DNA from: Marinobacter confluentis | Lineage (GTDB): Bacteria; Pseudomonadota; Gammaproteobacteria; Pseudomonadales; Oleiphilaceae | Reading direction: 5' to 3' | Assembly: GCF_004785685.1 (NCBI RefSeq) | Contig: NZ_SRPF01000002.1 | Span: 248,001 to 312,000, forward strand | Length of the DNA stretch: 64,000 nt | Shown here: positions 45,260 to 56,384 of the stretch, piece after piece | How the letters are laid out: every line of letters begins with the position of its first letter | How positions within the stretch are numbered: the first letter of the stretch is position 1 | Notes under the pieces: model-generated | Databases searched by the model: none | What the model saw: only the letters and a program-made list of their open reading frames with translations | What the model was told of the DNA's origin: nothing | Made by a program: the position numbers and the translations under genes

Positions 45260-45904
45260 CTAGCTCTGTTTACGCTTTTCTACAGCGGCTGCCATTTTTT
45301 CAATTATGGGGTTAAGGCCTTGGTGTTTCATCTTCATGGAGGTTCGGTTTACCACCAATCGGCTACTTATATGCTCAATCAGCTCTCTGGCCTCCAGCCC
45401 ATTGGCTTTGAGCGTGTTGCCGGTATCTACAATATCAACGATTTCATCGGCCAGATTCAGAATCGGAGCTAATTCCATTGCACCATAGAGCTTGATAATG
45501 TCCGCCTGACGACCTTGGGCCGCATAATAACGGCGCGCAAGGTTTACGAATTTAGTAGCAACCCGGATTCGACCCGGCGGTGTTGGCTGGCCTTTCAATC
45601 CTGCCGTCATTAACCGACACCGGGAAATATTCAGATCCAGCGGCTCGTAGAGCCCTTCACCACCATGCTCCATCAGTACGTCTTTGCCGGTCACACCCAG
45701 GTCTGCGCCGCCATACTGAACATAGGTCGGCACGTCCGTCGCCCGTAAAACCAGAATACGGACGCTCGGGTCCGTGGTTGGAAACACCAGCTTACGGGAT
45801 TTCTTTACATCGTCGACCAGCTCAATCCCCGCCTCTTTCAGCAGCGGCAGGGTTTCATCAAGAATTCGGCCCTTCGACAAGGCAATGGTGATGGAATCGG
45901 TCAT
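45260..45904 (-). CDS. hisG: ATP phosphoribosyltransferase, short form
   Basis: HisG starts histidine synthesis by joining PRPP to ATP. The 214-residue length is the short form, which needs the HisRS-like HisZ subunit; no hisZ lies in this window. Motifs include [42 protein letters not shown] and [18 protein letters not shown]. It lies 21 bp downstream of murA on the same strand, in the order found in several gammaproteobacteria. Confidence 0.95.
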   Translation of the reverse strand: MTDSITIALSKGRILDETLPLLKEAGIELVDDVKKSRKLVFPTTDPSVRILVLRATDVPTYVQYGGADLGVTGKDVLMEHGGEGLYEPLDLNISRCRLMTAGLKGQPTPPGRIRVATKFVNLARRYYAAQGRQADIIKLYGAMELAPILNLADEIVDIVDTGNTLKANGLEARELIEHISSRLVVNRTSMKMKHQGLNPIIEKMAAAVEKRKQS

Positions 45905-45925
45905 GCTCTGTTCCGGTCAGTGTCT

Positions 45926-47218
<1,293 letters not shown>

Positions 47219-47227
47219 TCAGGACGT

Positions 47228-47470
47228 TCAGCCCTGACGGGCAGCCCATTCAGCTGGGGTGAATGCTTTCGGGTGCAGGGCATGAATGGTGCCATCCATG
47301 ACGTGTTTGAACAGCGCCTTATTGATCATCTGCTGCCGTTTGATGGTTGGCAGGCCTTCAAACACCTCGCCCACCACAACGACGAGATAGTGGTTACCAT
47401 CAACCTGAACCTGTACTTCGCAGTCCGGCAATGCTTCTTTAACCAGCTCGACGACTTCGGCGGATTCCAT
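47228..47470 (-). CDS. ibaG: BolA-family protein IbaG
   Basis: This 80-residue BolA-like protein ends with KALFKHVMDGTIHALHPKAFTP and has the family hydrophobic-polar strand VQVDGNHYLVVVVGE and a RQQMINKAL helix. IbaG (YrbA) binds Fe-S clusters together with monothiol glutaredoxin and affects the envelope and acid stress. The position between mlaB and murA is the conserved one. Confidence 0.93.
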   Translation of the reverse strand: MESAEVVELVKEALPDCEVQVQVDGNHYLVVVVGEVFEGLPTIKRQQMINKALFKHVMDGTIHALHPKAFTPAEWAARQG

Positions 47471-47530
47471 AAATATTCCTCGGGCGTTTGTGAACCAAGA
47501 GCGGGATTGTAACCAATTAAGGACGCTGGG

Positions 47531-47842
47531 TCAGCTATGGGATAGACCGGGCAGGTGCTCGTCAAGACCGCTCAGTGCCGCCAGGGACCGCAGGCGCTCT
47601 CCGGCGCCCTCCACCCTGAGCACCTGATTGCGCGAGCGCGCCAGGCGCGCCCAGCAAAGCAACAGTGAGAGCACCACGCTGTGCGCGGCACCCAGGCGGG
47701 ACAGATCGACAGTGATGTCCTGGTCGAGCCCGGCGATCAGCCGCTCGCCCTCGCTGCGGATGCCACCGACATTCGCCGGGCCAATATCGCCACTGAGCTT
47801 GAGGCAGTCACCTTCAAGCTCCAGCCGGGGCGGCTGACTCAC
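47531..47842 (-). CDS. mlaB: MlaB STAS-domain protein
   Basis: MlaB is the small cytoplasmic STAS subunit that binds the MlaF ATPase in the Mla phospholipid transporter. The 103-residue protein has the STAS strand LKLSGDIGPANV and ITVDLSRLGAAHSVVLSLLLCW, where the serine after the loop is in the usual regulatory position. It overlaps mlaC by 4 bp (ATGA-type junction). Confidence 0.88.
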   Translation of the reverse strand: MSQPPRLELEGDCLKLSGDIGPANVGGIRSEGERLIAGLDQDITVDLSRLGAAHSVVLSLLLCWARLARSRNQVLRVEGAGERLRSLAALSGLDEHLPGLSHS

Positions 47843-48495
47843 GACTTGTTAACTTCCTGCTCAAGATTGAGGGATTCAATGGCGTCACCCCAGCCATCAA
47901 TCACCTTCTGGACTTCACCGCGGTTCTGTTCCATCTCCTGAGTGAAGCGGTCACGGAATGCCAGGCCAATGTTTACGCCCTCGACAATCACGTTTTCCAT
48001 CATCCACTGGCCTTCATTCGTTCTGTACATGGAATAGGTGACCGGGTAACGGTTGCCCGACGCACTGATAACTTCCATCTGGACCGACGCCCGGCCCTGG
48101 TTCTCGGGATTGATAAACGCTTCTTTCACTTCAATCTCAAAATCCTCTGCGCTCACCAACGCCTGGGCATAACTATCGAACAGGCTGCGCTTGAACTTCA
48201 CAACGAACTCATCCCGCTGCTCCGGTGTGCTCTGGCGGGCATACCGTCCCATTACCCGGGCGGCGATGCGGCGGAAATCAACAAAGTCGCTGAGCTCTTC
48301 GTCCATGCTGGCGTAAAAGGCCTCTGGGTCTTCATCGTAAAGCCCTTTCTCTGCATTCAGCTTGTCCACCAGTTCCTGAGTGTTGCGATCAACGTACTGC
48401 CGCAGCTCTTCCTCTGTCTCTGCACTGGCCTGCACTGAAGCTCCAAACAGCAGAATTGTCAGGGCCACAAGGCCAGTTCTGAATGCGATCATCAA
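47839..48495 (-). CDS. mlaC: Periplasmic phospholipid-binding protein MlaC
   Basis: MlaC shuttles phospholipids between the MlaA-OmpC complex at the outer membrane and MlaFEDB at the inner membrane. The 218-residue protein has a signal peptide (FRTGLVALTILLFGASVQASA) and the Tol-Tol-Ttg2 family segments DFRRIAARVMGRYARQSTPEQRDEF and FINPENQGRASVQ, with TYSMYRTNEGQWMMENVIVEGVN split by one short loop. It lies 45 bp after mlaD. Confidence 0.94.
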   Translation of the reverse strand: MMIAFRTGLVALTILLFGASVQASAETEEELRQYVDRNTQELVDKLNAEKGLYDEDPEAFYASMDEELSDFVDFRRIAARVMGRYARQSTPEQRDEFVVKFKRSLFDSYAQALVSAEDFEIEVKEAFINPENQGRASVQMEVISASGNRYPVTYSMYRTNEGQWMMENVIVEGVNIGLAFRDRFTQEMEQNRGEVQKVIDGWGDAIESLNLEQEVNKS

Positions 48496-48540
48496 TATCT
48501 CCTATAAAACTCTGATTGCCCCGGAAATCACCAGAGCCGT

Positions 48541-48990
48541 CTACTGACCAGATGCAAAATTGGAAATCAGCCGCTCAAGATTCATGGCTGACTGAGTCGA
48601 ATAAAAAGTGTCGCCGTCGGACAGCGATTCCATGTCGCCACCAACCGATACGTCAATATACTGTTCACCCAACAATCCAGATGTACGTATAACTGCTGCA
48701 CTGTCTGCCGGAATGTTATCAACGCTGGTGCTCACATCGATGACGACCCGGGCCTGAAAGGTTTCCCGGTTCAGCGAAATTTCGCGGATACTGCCGATGG
48801 TTACCCCTGCCATGGAAACCCGCGCGCGCGGGGCAAGGCCACCGGCGTCATTAAAATTGGCGTAGAGCGTGTAAGAATCCTCGGACGATTTGGGCGTCAG
48901 CCCGCTGACCTGCAGCGCCAGAAAAAGCAGCGCGGCTATGCCAGCCAGCATGAAAAGCCCCACTACCAGGTCCGACTTCCGTTGTGCCAT
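48541..48990 (-). CDS. mlaD: MCE-domain protein MlaD
   Basis: MlaD forms the hexameric MCE ring on the periplasmic face of the MlaFEDB transporter. The 149-residue protein has one N-terminal helix (about 9-29, VVGLFMLAGIAALLFLALQ) and an MCE domain (about 38-118) with LYANFNDAGGLAPRARVSMAG and SGLLGEQYIDVSVGGD segments. It lies 37 bp after mlaE. Confidence 0.95.
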   Translation of the reverse strand: MAQRKSDLVVGLFMLAGIAALLFLALQVSGLTPKSSEDSYTLYANFNDAGGLAPRARVSMAGVTIGSIREISLNRETFQARVVIDVSTSVDNIPADSAAVIRTSGLLGEQYIDVSVGGDMESLSDGDTFYSTQSAMNLERLISNFASGQ

Positions 48991-49027
48991 GAGTTAACCC
49001 TCAACCTTTTGCGTTATTATAACCCGC

Positions 49028-49810
49028 TCAGAAATCACCGAACATCACCGCTGTCAGCACGAAATCCAGCCCCAGAACCGCCAGCGACGAGAACACCACG
49101 GTTTTGGTGGTGGCTGAACTGATGCCCGCTGAGGTGGGCACGCAATCGTACCCCTGATAAACCGCAATCCAGGCACAGACGAAGCCGAACACCACACTCT
49201 TGATCACACCGTTCAGCACGTCACTGGTAAAGCTGACCGATGACTGCATGTTGCCCCAGAAGGAACCCTCGAATACGCCCAGCCATTCCACACCGACCAG
49301 CATGCCGCCCCAGATGCCCACCACTGAAAAAATGGCCGCCAGCACGGGCATGGCGAGGAAACCCGCCCAGAAACGCGGGGCAACTACTCGCCGCAATGGG
49401 TCCACACCCATCATTTCCAGGCTGGACAGCTGTTCGGTGGCTTTCATCAAGCCAATTTCCGCCGTCAATGCAGAGCCCGCGCGGCCGGCAAACAGCAGCG
49501 CGGTCACCACCGGCCCCAGTTCACGGACCAGCGTCAGGGCAATCATCTGCCCGATGGCGGACTCAGAGCCATAATCGCTCAGAATGGTGTAGCCCTGAAG
49601 TCCCAGAACCATGCCAATAAACAGGCCGGACACAACAATAATGGCCAGTGACAGAACACCCACGAAATACAGCTGCTTGACCAGCAACGGAAAACCGACC
49701 CGGGCATTCGGAACACCCAGAAGAAACCCCGCAAGAAACTGCCCGGAGCGCCCCAGGGATTCGATCAACTCACGCCCTTGCCTGCCCAGATCCGCCAGCC
49801 ACTGCATCAC
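49028..49810 (-). CDS. mlaE: Phospholipid ABC transporter permease MlaE
   Basis: MlaE is the permease of the Mla transporter. The 260-residue protein has about five to six membrane helices and the family segments [47 protein letters not shown] in pieces, and [23 protein letters not shown]. The reading frame opens with GTG 49810 followed by ATG 49807; the ATG shares its A with the TGA of mlaF, which suggests translational coupling. Confidence 0.95.
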   Translation of the reverse strand: MMQWLADLGRQGRELIESLGRSGQFLAGFLLGVPNARVGFPLLVKQLYFVGVLSLAIIVVSGLFIGMVLGLQGYTILSDYGSESAIGQMIALTLVRELGPVVTALLFAGRAGSALTAEIGLMKATEQLSSLEMMGVDPLRRVVAPRFWAGFLAMPVLAAIFSVVGIWGGMLVGVEWLGVFEGSFWGNMQSSVSFTSDVLNGVIKSVVFGFVCAWIAVYQGYDCVPTSAGISSATTKTVVFSSLAVLGLDFVLTAVMFGDF

Positions 49811-50637
49811 CCTCCACCCCCATCAATACCCCAGTCGTTACCAGCGTTTGCGGCCGGATAGTGAAAAGGCACAGGGCCGTCAGGATGACCTTTGAGAAAC
49901 TGCTGAACCTTGGCTGACGGGTGGTTGCGAAGCTCGTCCGGAGTGCCTTCACCGATAATCCGGCCATCGGACACAATACAGGCGTGATGGCAGATGCTGA
50001 GGGATTCTGGAACATCGTGAGACACCAGCACACTGGTCATGCCCATGGAATGATTGAGGTCGCGAATCAGCTTCACCAACACGCCCATGGCAATGGGGTC
50101 CTGCCCGGCGAACGGCTCGTCGTACATGATCAGTTCGGGGTCCAGCGCGATACTGCGGGCCAGCGCCACCCGACGGGTCATGCCACCGGAAAGCTGCGCT
50201 GGCATCAGGTCCCGCGCACCGCGGAGACCAACAGCCTCCAGCTTCATCAGCACGATGTCGCGAATCATGTCCTCGGGCAGGCGGGTATGCACGCGAATTG
50301 GGAAGGCGACGTTCTCGAACACACTCAGGTCGGTGAACAGGGCGCCGCTCTGGAACAGCATGCCCATTTTTTCACGCAGCTGATAAAGCGATTTGCGCTT
50401 CAGGTCAGGCACAGATTCGCCGGCAAGGATTATGCTGCCGGAATCCGGTTTCAGCTGGCCGCCGATTAACCGAAGCAGAGTGGTTTTCCCGGTGCCGCTG
50501 GGCCCCATAATGGCAGTAATCCTGCCCCGGGGGATCTTCAGGCTGACACCATCGAAGATACGACGGTCATCCCGGGAGAAAACCACGTCCGTCAGCTCGA
50601 TGTAGGGTTCACTAAAAGAATCAGTTGTGTCGCTCAT
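49807..50637 (-). CDS. mlaF: Phospholipid ABC transporter ATPase MlaF
   Basis: MlaF powers the Mla system. The 276-residue protein has Walker [10 protein letters not shown] near residues 45-53, a Q-loop near MLFQSGALF, signature [14 protein letters not shown], Walker [13 protein letters not shown] and a switch histidine in LVSHDV. A C-terminal extension holds the PVPFHYPA segment common to MlaF. It is the first gene of the leftward mla-ibaG-murA-his operon, divergent from kdsD with about 200 bp between. Confidence 0.95.
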   Translation of the reverse strand: MSDTTDSFSEPYIELTDVVFSRDDRRIFDGVSLKIPRGRITAIMGPSGTGKTTLLRLIGGQLKPDSGSIILAGESVPDLKRKSLYQLREKMGMLFQSGALFTDLSVFENVAFPIRVHTRLPEDMIRDIVLMKLEAVGLRGARDLMPAQLSGGMTRRVALARSIALDPELIMYDEPFAGQDPIAMGVLVKLIRDLNHSMGMTSVLVSHDVPESLSICHHACIVSDGRIIGEGTPDELRNHPSAKVQQFLKGHPDGPVPFHYPAANAGNDWGIDGGGG

Positions 50638-50750
50638 ACCACGCCCGGCGTTCGTCCAAGTGCGCTACATTATGCCAAGCTGGCGGGAACCTCAATCGAA
50701 CAGCGTCAAAATGAACGGATGTCAATGCAGCCTTCAGCCTCAGCCGGAAG

Positions 50751-50759
50751 TGATATACT
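50751..50759 (+). promoter_or_regulatory. Extended -10 promoter of the kdsD-lpt operon
   Basis: TGATATACT is an extended -10 (TGn then TATACT); the -35 region about 17 bp upstream is weak. The predicted start near 50766 lies 69 bp before the ATG at 50835 (or 24 bp before the alternative ATG at 50790). The call rests on the -10 only. Confidence 0.45.
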
Positions 50760-50834
50760 CTGGCCACACGCGAAAACACGGTACATCTGATGACTCAGAT
50801 CACAACCCACTCATCAGCAGAATCTGGACAACGA

Positions 50835-51815
50835 ATGAACAGCGACACAAGCCTGACTTTCCGGGAATCAGCCCTCAGGGCGATCGAAATCGAGCGTGAC
50901 GCCATCAATGCGCTGCTGTCGCGAATCGACGACAGCTTCGTCAAAGCCTGTGAAGCCATCATGGCCTGTAAGGGCCGTGTCGTCGTGACCGGGATGGGTA
51001 AGTCAGGACACATTGGAAACAAGATTGCAGCAACGCTGGCAAGCACCGGCACCCCGGCATTTTTCGTCCACCCCGGCGAAGCCAGCCATGGTGACCTGGG
51101 CATGATTACCGGCCAGGACGTAGTACTTGCCATTTCCAACAGCGGCAACACCAGTGAAGTCCTCACCATTCTGCCACTGTTCAAGCGCATGGGCGCGCCG
51201 CTGATCAGCATGACCGGTAACGCCAACTCAACCCTGGCCCGGGAAGCGGTTGCCAACCTGGACGTCAGCGTCGCCGTGGAAGCCTGCCCGCTGGGCCTGG
51301 CACCCACGTCCAGCACCACCGCTACCCTGGTAATGGGTGACGCACTGGCGGTGGCGTTGCTGGAAGCCCGCGGTTTCAGCGCCGAGGATTTTGCCATGTC
51401 TCACCCCGGTGGCAGCCTGGGCCGACGCCTGCTGCTTCGGGTGTCAGACATCATGCATTCCGGTGACCAGATCCCGCGGGTTCGGGAAGACACGCCATTA
51501 AGCGGCGCCCTGCTGGAAATCTCCCGCAAAGGGCTGGGCATGACCACCGTGATCAACGCCGCCGACGAGCTCTGCGGCGTTTTCACCGACGGCGACCTGC
51601 GCCGGACCCTGGACCGCTCCATAGACATTCATGCCACGGTCATATCCGATGTCATGACCCGGAACGGTCGCACCATTCATGAAGACCAACTGGCTGCCGA
51701 AGCACTGAACATTATGGAAGAGATGAAAATCAGCGCTTTGCCGGTCATCAACCGCGAGGGCCTGCTGACAGGCGCCATCAACATGCATGATCTGCTGCGG
51801 GCAGGAGTGATCTGA
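50835..51815 (+). CDS. kdsD: Arabinose-5-phosphate isomerase
   Basis: KdsD makes D-arabinose-5-phosphate for Kdo of LPS. The protein (326 residues from the ATG at 50835) has a SIS domain with VTGMGKSGHIGNKIAAT and FVHPGEASHGDLGM, an ISNSGNTSEVL loop and MSHPGGSLGRRLL, then two CBS domains (about 195-325). I prefer 50835 because the SIS motif then aligns with E. coli KdsD; an in-frame ATG at 50790 would add 15 residues. It heads the LPS-export operon, and kdsC overlaps its stop by one base. Confidence 0.95.
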   Translation: MNSDTSLTFRESALRAIEIERDAINALLSRIDDSFVKACEAIMACKGRVVVTGMGKSGHIGNKIAATLASTGTPAFFVHPGEASHGDLGMITGQDVVLAISNSGNTSEVLTILPLFKRMGAPLISMTGNANSTLAREAVANLDVSVAVEACPLGLAPTSSTTATLVMGDALAVALLEARGFSAEDFAMSHPGGSLGRRLLLRVSDIMHSGDQIPRVREDTPLSGALLEISRKGLGMTTVINAADELCGVFTDGDLRRTLDRSIDIHATVISDVMTRNGRTIHEDQLAAEALNIMEEMKISALPVINREGLLTGAINMHDLLRAGVI

Positions 51816-52375
51816 TGCCTGGCAACCTCAGCCCGAACTGGCCAGAGGCTGACCTTGAAAAGGCCGGGAGCATAAAACTGCTGGCACTGGATGTCGACGG
51901 CATCATGACCGATGGCAAGCTGTACTTCACCGCCAGCGGCGACGAAATGAAAGGTTTCAATATTCTCGATGGCCTGGGCATCAAGCAGGTCATGGCGGCG
52001 GGTATTGAAGTGGCAGTGATTACCGGCCGGCGCTCGCCGCTGACCGAAAAACGCATGACAAGCCTGGGCATCCGCCACCTGATGCAGGGCCGCGAAGACA
52101 AGAAAGTGGCCCTGCTGGAAATTTCAGGCTCACTGAATATGGCCCCAGAGGCCATTGCGTACATGGGCGACGACCTGCCTGATCTACCCGCCATTCTCTA
52201 CGCGGGGCTGGGCATCACGGTTCCGAACGGGCACTGGGCCGTGCGCGAGTCAGCGGACCTGTGCACGGCCGCGGCCGGTGGCTCTGGGGCAGTGCGGGAA
52301 ATCTGTGATCTGTTACTGGCCGCCCAGGGAAAACTTGACCATGCGCTCTTGCCATACCGGGAACCCGGCCAATGA
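51815..52375 (+). CDS. kdsC: Kdo-8-phosphate phosphatase
   Basis: KdsC is the HAD-family phosphatase that releases Kdo from Kdo-8-phosphate. The 186-residue protein has the catalytic DVDGIMTDG motif (D26, D28), then ITGRRS, QGREDKK and a late MGDDLPDLP. It overlaps kdsD by one base (TGATG) and lptC by 4 bp, so expression is coupled. Length and motifs match the tetrameric C0-type HAD family. Confidence 0.95.
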   Translation: MPGNLSPNWPEADLEKAGSIKLLALDVDGIMTDGKLYFTASGDEMKGFNILDGLGIKQVMAAGIEVAVITGRRSPLTEKRMTSLGIRHLMQGREDKKVALLEISGSLNMAPEAIAYMGDDLPDLPAILYAGLGITVPNGHWAVRESADLCTAAAGGSGAVREICDLLLAAQGKLDHALLPYREPGQ

Positions 52376-52962
52376 CTGCAGGCGAGCTGATACGCAACCC
52401 CCGGCTGCGAACAGTGGCACTACTGGTAACCATCGCCGCCCTGATGGCGGTGCTCTGGCAAAGCGATGAACCCTCAACGCCGGTCGATGCCGCCGCACTT
52501 CGCGGCGAGGCAGAGCCAGACTCGTTTGTCATCGGCGGCCAGTATCTGTCGTTCAGTGACACCGGGCAGCTGGCCAGCCGAATCAGAAGCCAGCGTATCG
52601 AGCAGTTCGAATCCGACCAGTTGACCCGGATGGAGCAACCGAGGGCCATGCTCTTCGGCGAAGCCGGCAATGCCTCCTGGGAAGTCGAGGCTGCTGACGG
52701 CGAGTTTCTGGAAGCCCGGGACCTGATGCAGTTGACCGGTGATGTGCGGATCGTGCGCCTGGCCGACCAGCGTGGCCCGATGACCCTGACCACCCAGGCA
52801 CTGACTCTGAATAATGGGGAACACACCATTTATACCGATGAACCTGTCGAAATCAACGACGCCCTGGGCATCACCCGGGCCACCGGCATGAAAGTGTGGA
52901 TAGACCAACGCATACTCGAACTCAACGCGCAGGTAGAAGGACGCTATGAAACCGGTAATTAA
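52372..52962 (+). CDS. lptC: LPS export protein LptC
   Basis: LptC is the bitopic inner-membrane protein that accepts LPS from LptB2FG and passes it to LptA. The 196-residue protein has one helix near residues 13-29 and a periplasmic OstA-like beta-jellyroll with EAADGEFLEARDLMQLTGDVRI and INDALGITRATGMKVW, typical of the family. It overlaps kdsC by 4 bp and lptA by 17 bp. Confidence 0.92.
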   Translation: MTAGELIRNPRLRTVALLVTIAALMAVLWQSDEPSTPVDAAALRGEAEPDSFVIGGQYLSFSDTGQLASRIRSQRIEQFESDQLTRMEQPRAMLFGEAGNASWEVEAADGEFLEARDLMQLTGDVRIVRLADQRGPMTLTTQALTLNNGEHTIYTDEPVEINDALGITRATGMKVWIDQRILELNAQVEGRYETGN

Positions 52963-53539
52963 CTGTTCTCGCCAGATCATCGGCAAAAGCAGAAAGGCTT
53001 CTGCAATTCTGCCACTGCTACTGGTTCTGTTCGCCCCCGTTACCGGCGCCTTTGAGCTGGATTCAGACACGCCCATCCGGGTCAGTGCTGACAACGCGCG
53101 CCTGGACGACAGCCAGGGCATCGCCACCTATACCGGTGACGTGGAAATGAGCCAGGGCAATATTCTGCTTACCGCCGACCGGGTAGTGCTTCATCGCAGC
53201 GAAAACGGCGTTAGCAGAATTGAAGCCAATGGCCAGCCCGCCCGCTACAACCAGCCCGCCGTAGAAGGCCAGGGTGAAACCACTGCCCAGGCCCTCAATA
53301 TCACCTGGTCCGCGGACGATAATCGGGTCACCTTTGAACGTGAAGCCGTCATCGAGCAGGACGGCAACCTGTTTCGCGGCGACCTGATTCATTATGATAG
53401 CGTCGAACGTGTGGTCACCGCTGAGGGCTCCGCCGACCAGGGTGACGGCGGCGGACGGGTAGAAATGGTTATCCAGCCACGCAATTCACGCAGTAGCGAA
53501 AACGGGCAGGAAGCGGATGGCAGTTCTGAGAGCCAGTAA
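52946..53539 (+). CDS. lptA: LPS periplasmic bridge protein LptA
   Basis: LptA forms the periplasmic bridge for LPS between LptC and LptD. The 197-residue protein has a signal peptide (cleavage near residue 36, after PVTGA) and an OstA domain with [20 protein letters not shown] and [20 protein letters not shown]. The C-terminal 30 residues are polar and acidic. It overlaps lptC by 17 bp and lptB by 23 bp. Confidence 0.94.
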   Translation: MKPVINCSRQIIGKSRKASAILPLLLVLFAPVTGAFELDSDTPIRVSADNARLDDSQGIATYTGDVEMSQGNILLTADRVVLHRSENGVSRIEANGQPARYNQPAVEGQGETTAQALNITWSADDNRVTFEREAVIEQDGNLFRGDLIHYDSVERVVTAEGSADQGDGGGRVEMVIQPRNSRSSENGQEADGSSESQ

Positions 53540-54242
53540 GCTGGCAAAGAGTTACAAACAGAAAAAAGTCGTCATCGATGTGTCACTGGAAATCCGCAGC
53601 GGCGAAATTGTTGGCCTGCTGGGCCCTAATGGCGCCGGGAAGACCACCTGCTTCTACATGATTGTGGGGCTGGTGCCCGCCGACAATGGCCGGATCACCA
53701 TCGACAGCAAGGACATCACGCCACTGCCGATGCACGGCCGGGCCCGCCAGGGCATTGGCTACCTGCCCCAGGAAGCCTCGGTATTCCGCAAACTCACCGT
53801 GAAAGACAATATTCTGGCCATTCTAGAAACCCGCCGCGATCTCAAGCGCGACGAACGCGAAGCGAAAGCGGAAGAATTGCTGGAAGAGTTCCACATCACC
53901 CACATCCGCGACAGCGTGGGCATGGCGCTGTCAGGCGGTGAACGCCGACGGGTCGAGATCGCCCGGGCCCTGGCGATGGAGCCTGCATTCATCCTGTTGG
54001 ACGAACCGTTTGCCGGCGTTGACCCCATTTCCGTAAGTGACATCAAGCAGATTGTCCGGCACCTGCGGGACAAGGGCATTGGCGTGCTGATCACCGATCA
54101 TAACGTGCGGGAAACCCTGGATATCTGCGAGAATGCGTACATCGTCAGTGGTGGTCACATCATTGCGTCTGGCAACTCCGATCAGATCCTCGCTAACCAG
54201 CAGGTCAAAGAAGTCTATCTTGGCAATGAATTCAGACTCTGA
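53517..54242 (+). CDS. lptB: LPS export ABC transporter ATPase LptB
   Basis: LptB energises LPS extraction with LptF and LptG, which are encoded elsewhere. The 241-residue protein has Walker [10 protein letters not shown] (36-44), Q-loop YLPQEASVF, signature [15 protein letters not shown], Walker [13 protein letters not shown] and switch histidine in [11 protein letters not shown]. The start lies inside the 3' end of lptA. A 159-bp gap with strong inverted repeats separates it from rpoN. Confidence 0.97.
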   Translation: MAVLRASKLAKSYKQKKVVIDVSLEIRSGEIVGLLGPNGAGKTTCFYMIVGLVPADNGRITIDSKDITPLPMHGRARQGIGYLPQEASVFRKLTVKDNILAILETRRDLKRDEREAKAEELLEEFHITHIRDSVGMALSGGERRRVEIARALAMEPAFILLDEPFAGVDPISVSDIKQIVRHLRDKGIGVLITDHNVRETLDICENAYIVSGGHIIASGNSDQILANQQVKEVYLGNEFRL

Positions 54243-54292
54243 ACCAGCTCTGCGAACCGCTACGTCACACCGCCTGATTGTTTTGCCAGGCG

Positions 54293-54341
54293 CAAGCAAG
54301 TACACTCGGCAAAGAACTTGCTTGGTTTGGCAAGTTGCCAA
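54293..54341. promoter_or_regulatory. Paired inverted repeats between lptB and rpoN
   Basis: CAAGCAAGT (54293-54301) pairs perfectly with ACTTGCTTG (54316-54324), and just beyond lies the palindrome TTGGCAA-G-TTGCCAA (54327-54341). Neither is followed by a T run long enough for a standard terminator. The second palindrome could be an operator for rpoN. I could not define a promoter with confidence. Confidence 0.5.
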
Positions 54342-54401
54342 CATACATAGAGTTTTTGTCAACGCCCTGTACATGAGGGACTCAGTGACGGACCCTGAAT
54401 C

Positions 54402-55949
54402 ATGGTTATGAAAGCCTCTTTACAGTTAAAGCTGGGTCAGAGCCTGACCATGACACCCCAGCTGCAACAGGCAATCAGGCTTCTGCAGCTTTCAACCCTC
54501 GACCTTCAGCAGGAAATCCAGCAGGCGCTGGAATCCAACCCCATGCTGGAAACCTCCGAGGACGAAGACCAGGCCGCTGATGCTTCAGAGTCCCCTGATA
54601 ACACCCTGGACAAAGCCAGCGCTGACGACAGTGACGCCAACACAGCCAGCAGCGCCGAAACCGACACCCCGGCCGACTGGGATGAAAACGAAAACGGCCC
54701 AGACTGGTCTTCCGAAACCGACAGCCCGGACAACATTCCCGACGACCTTCCGGTGGATACCGCCTGGGAAGATATCTACCAGTCAGCCCCCAGCACGGCC
54801 GCCCGCAACGATGATGAAAACGACCACGACTTTGAAACCCGCAACTCCCCCACCGAAACCCTGCGGGATCACCTGGAGTGGCAGCTTAACCTGACGCCAA
54901 TGAGTGAGCGTGACCAGGCCATCGCCCATGCCCTGCTGGATGCGGTCAACAACAACGGCTACCTGACCTCACCGCTGGAGGAAATCCACTCCGGTATGGT
55001 CGAGGAAACCGATGAAGACCAGTTGGAGTTCGACGAAGTCGAGGCGGTGCTGCACCGGCTGCAGCATTTTGACCCGCCGGGCGTTTTCGCCCGTGATCTG
55101 CAGGAGTGCCTGCTGATCCAGCTGAACCAGCTGCCCCCTGAAACACCCTGGCTGGCGCAGGCAAGGCTGGTCATTACCCACTACATCAACCTGCTTGGCA
55201 ACCGCGACTACGCCCAGTTGCTGCGCCGCAGCCGTCTGAAAGAAGATCAGCTGCGGGAAGTCCTGGCACTGATTACCGCCCTGAACCCGCGCCCGGGTGA
55301 CACCATCGATCAGGCCGAACCGGACTACGTTATCCCCGACGTAATCGTTCGCAAGCACAAGGACCGGTGGCGGGTTGAGCTGAATCCGGACATCGCACCG
55401 CGCATTCGAGTGAATGCCAGCTATGCTTCACTTATCAAGCGTGCAGACAGCAGCGCCGACAATACCTACCTGCGAGACCAGCTGCAGGAAGCAAAATGGT
55501 TTATCAAGAGCCTGCAGAGTCGCAACGAAACCCTGCTTAAAGTGGCGACACGTATTGTCGAACACCAGCAGGGTTTTCTGGACCATGGTGAAGAGGCCAT
55601 GAAGCCGCTGATTCTGTCTGACATTGCCCAGGCGGTGGAAATGCACGAATCGACAATTTCCAGGGTGACCACGCAGAAATACATGCACACCCCCCGTGGC
55701 ATATTTGAGCTGAAATATTTCTTTTCCAGTCATGTAAGCACTGACGAAGGCGGCGAATGCTCGTCGACGGCAATCCGGGCGATGATCAAGAAACTGATTT
55801 CAACCGAAACGCCGAAAAAGCCATTGAGCGACAGCAAAATTGCAGCCATGCTAGGGGATCAGGGTATTAAAGTGGCCCGACGGACCGTGGCCAAGTACCG
55901 TGAAGCAATGCACATACCTCCATCCAACGAACGCAAGCGACTGGTGTAG
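54402..55949 (+). CDS. rpoN: RNA polymerase sigma-54 factor
   Basis: RpoN directs transcription of nitrogen, pilus and other genes with bEBP activators. The protein (515 residues; an ATG two codons later at 54408 gives the common [11 protein letters not shown] start) has the glutamine-rich region I (about 1-50) and a very acidic region II (about 55-140). The core-binding domain includes [15 protein letters not shown], the helix-turn-helix lies in the region of [14 protein letters not shown], and the RpoN box [10 protein letters not shown] is near the C-terminus. It would serve the pilA promoter at 18385. Confidence 0.97.
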   Translation: MVMKASLQLKLGQSLTMTPQLQQAIRLLQLSTLDLQQEIQQALESNPMLETSEDEDQAADASESPDNTLDKASADDSDANTASSAETDTPADWDENENGPDWSSETDSPDNIPDDLPVDTAWEDIYQSAPSTAARNDDENDHDFETRNSPTETLRDHLEWQLNLTPMSERDQAIAHALLDAVNNNGYLTSPLEEIHSGMVEETDEDQLEFDEVEAVLHRLQHFDPPGVFARDLQECLLIQLNQLPPETPWLAQARLVITHYINLLGNRDYAQLLRRSRLKEDQLREVLALITALNPRPGDTIDQAEPDYVIPDVIVRKHKDRWRVELNPDIAPRIRVNASYASLIKRADSSADNTYLRDQLQEAKWFIKSLQSRNETLLKVATRIVEHQQGFLDHGEEAMKPLILSDIAQAVEMHESTISRVTTQKYMHTPRGIFELKYFFSSHVSTDEGGECSSTAIRAMIKKLISTETPKKPLSDSKIAAMLGDQGIKVARRTVAKYREAMHIPPSNERKRLV

Positions 55950-55981
55950 GACACATCAGCCCGCTGATAAAGGAGACGCCT

Positions 55982-56290
55982 ATGCAACTCAATATTTCCG
56001 GCCATCACGTAGAACTGACTCCCGCGCTGAAAGATTACGTTACTGGTAAGTTTGACAAGCTTGAGCGTCACTTTGACCACATCAGCAACTGTCAGGTCAC
56101 CCTTGAGGTTGAAAAAGTCAGACAGATGGCCGAGGCCACTCTTCATGTGATTGGCGGCGAAATACACGCAAAGGCGGAAAGCGAGGACATGTACGCAGCC
56201 ATTGATGCCCTGGTCGACAAGCTGGACAGGCAGGTTCTCAAGCACAAGGAAAAGAACGTAGACCGTATGCACGGCAATGGTGCCCGTTAG
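55982..56290 (+). CDS. hpf: Short-form ribosome hibernation promoting factor
   Basis: HPF binds the 30S decoding centre and promotes 100S dimers in resting cells. The 102-residue protein is the short form, with NISGHHVELTPALKDYV at the N-terminus, KVRQMAEATLHVIGGEIHAKAES in pieces, and DMYAAIDALVDKLDRQV. A good GGAG precedes the ATG. It lies 32 bp after rpoN, and a strong terminator follows. Confidence 0.96.
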   Translation: MQLNISGHHVELTPALKDYVTGKFDKLERHFDHISNCQVTLEVEKVRQMAEATLHVIGGEIHAKAESEDMYAAIDALVDKLDRQVLKHKEKNVDRMHGNGAR

Positions 56291-56319
56291 GTCGGCCCAC
56301 CCTGCATGTCACTAATCGA

Positions 56320-56365
56320 GCTGCGGCGCTGGCGTACAGCCATTTCAGCGCCGCAGCCTTTTTTT
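56320..56365 (+). terminator. Rho-independent terminator after hpf
   Basis: GCTGCGGCGCTG at 56320-56331 pairs perfectly with CAGCGCCGCAGC at 56346-56357 around a 14-nt loop, followed by a C and seven T residues. It lies about 20 bp before ptsN and would partly separate rpoN-hpf from ptsN-rapZ-ptsO. Confidence 0.9.
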
Positions 56366-56384
56366 ACGGAACCAATGTCGATTC

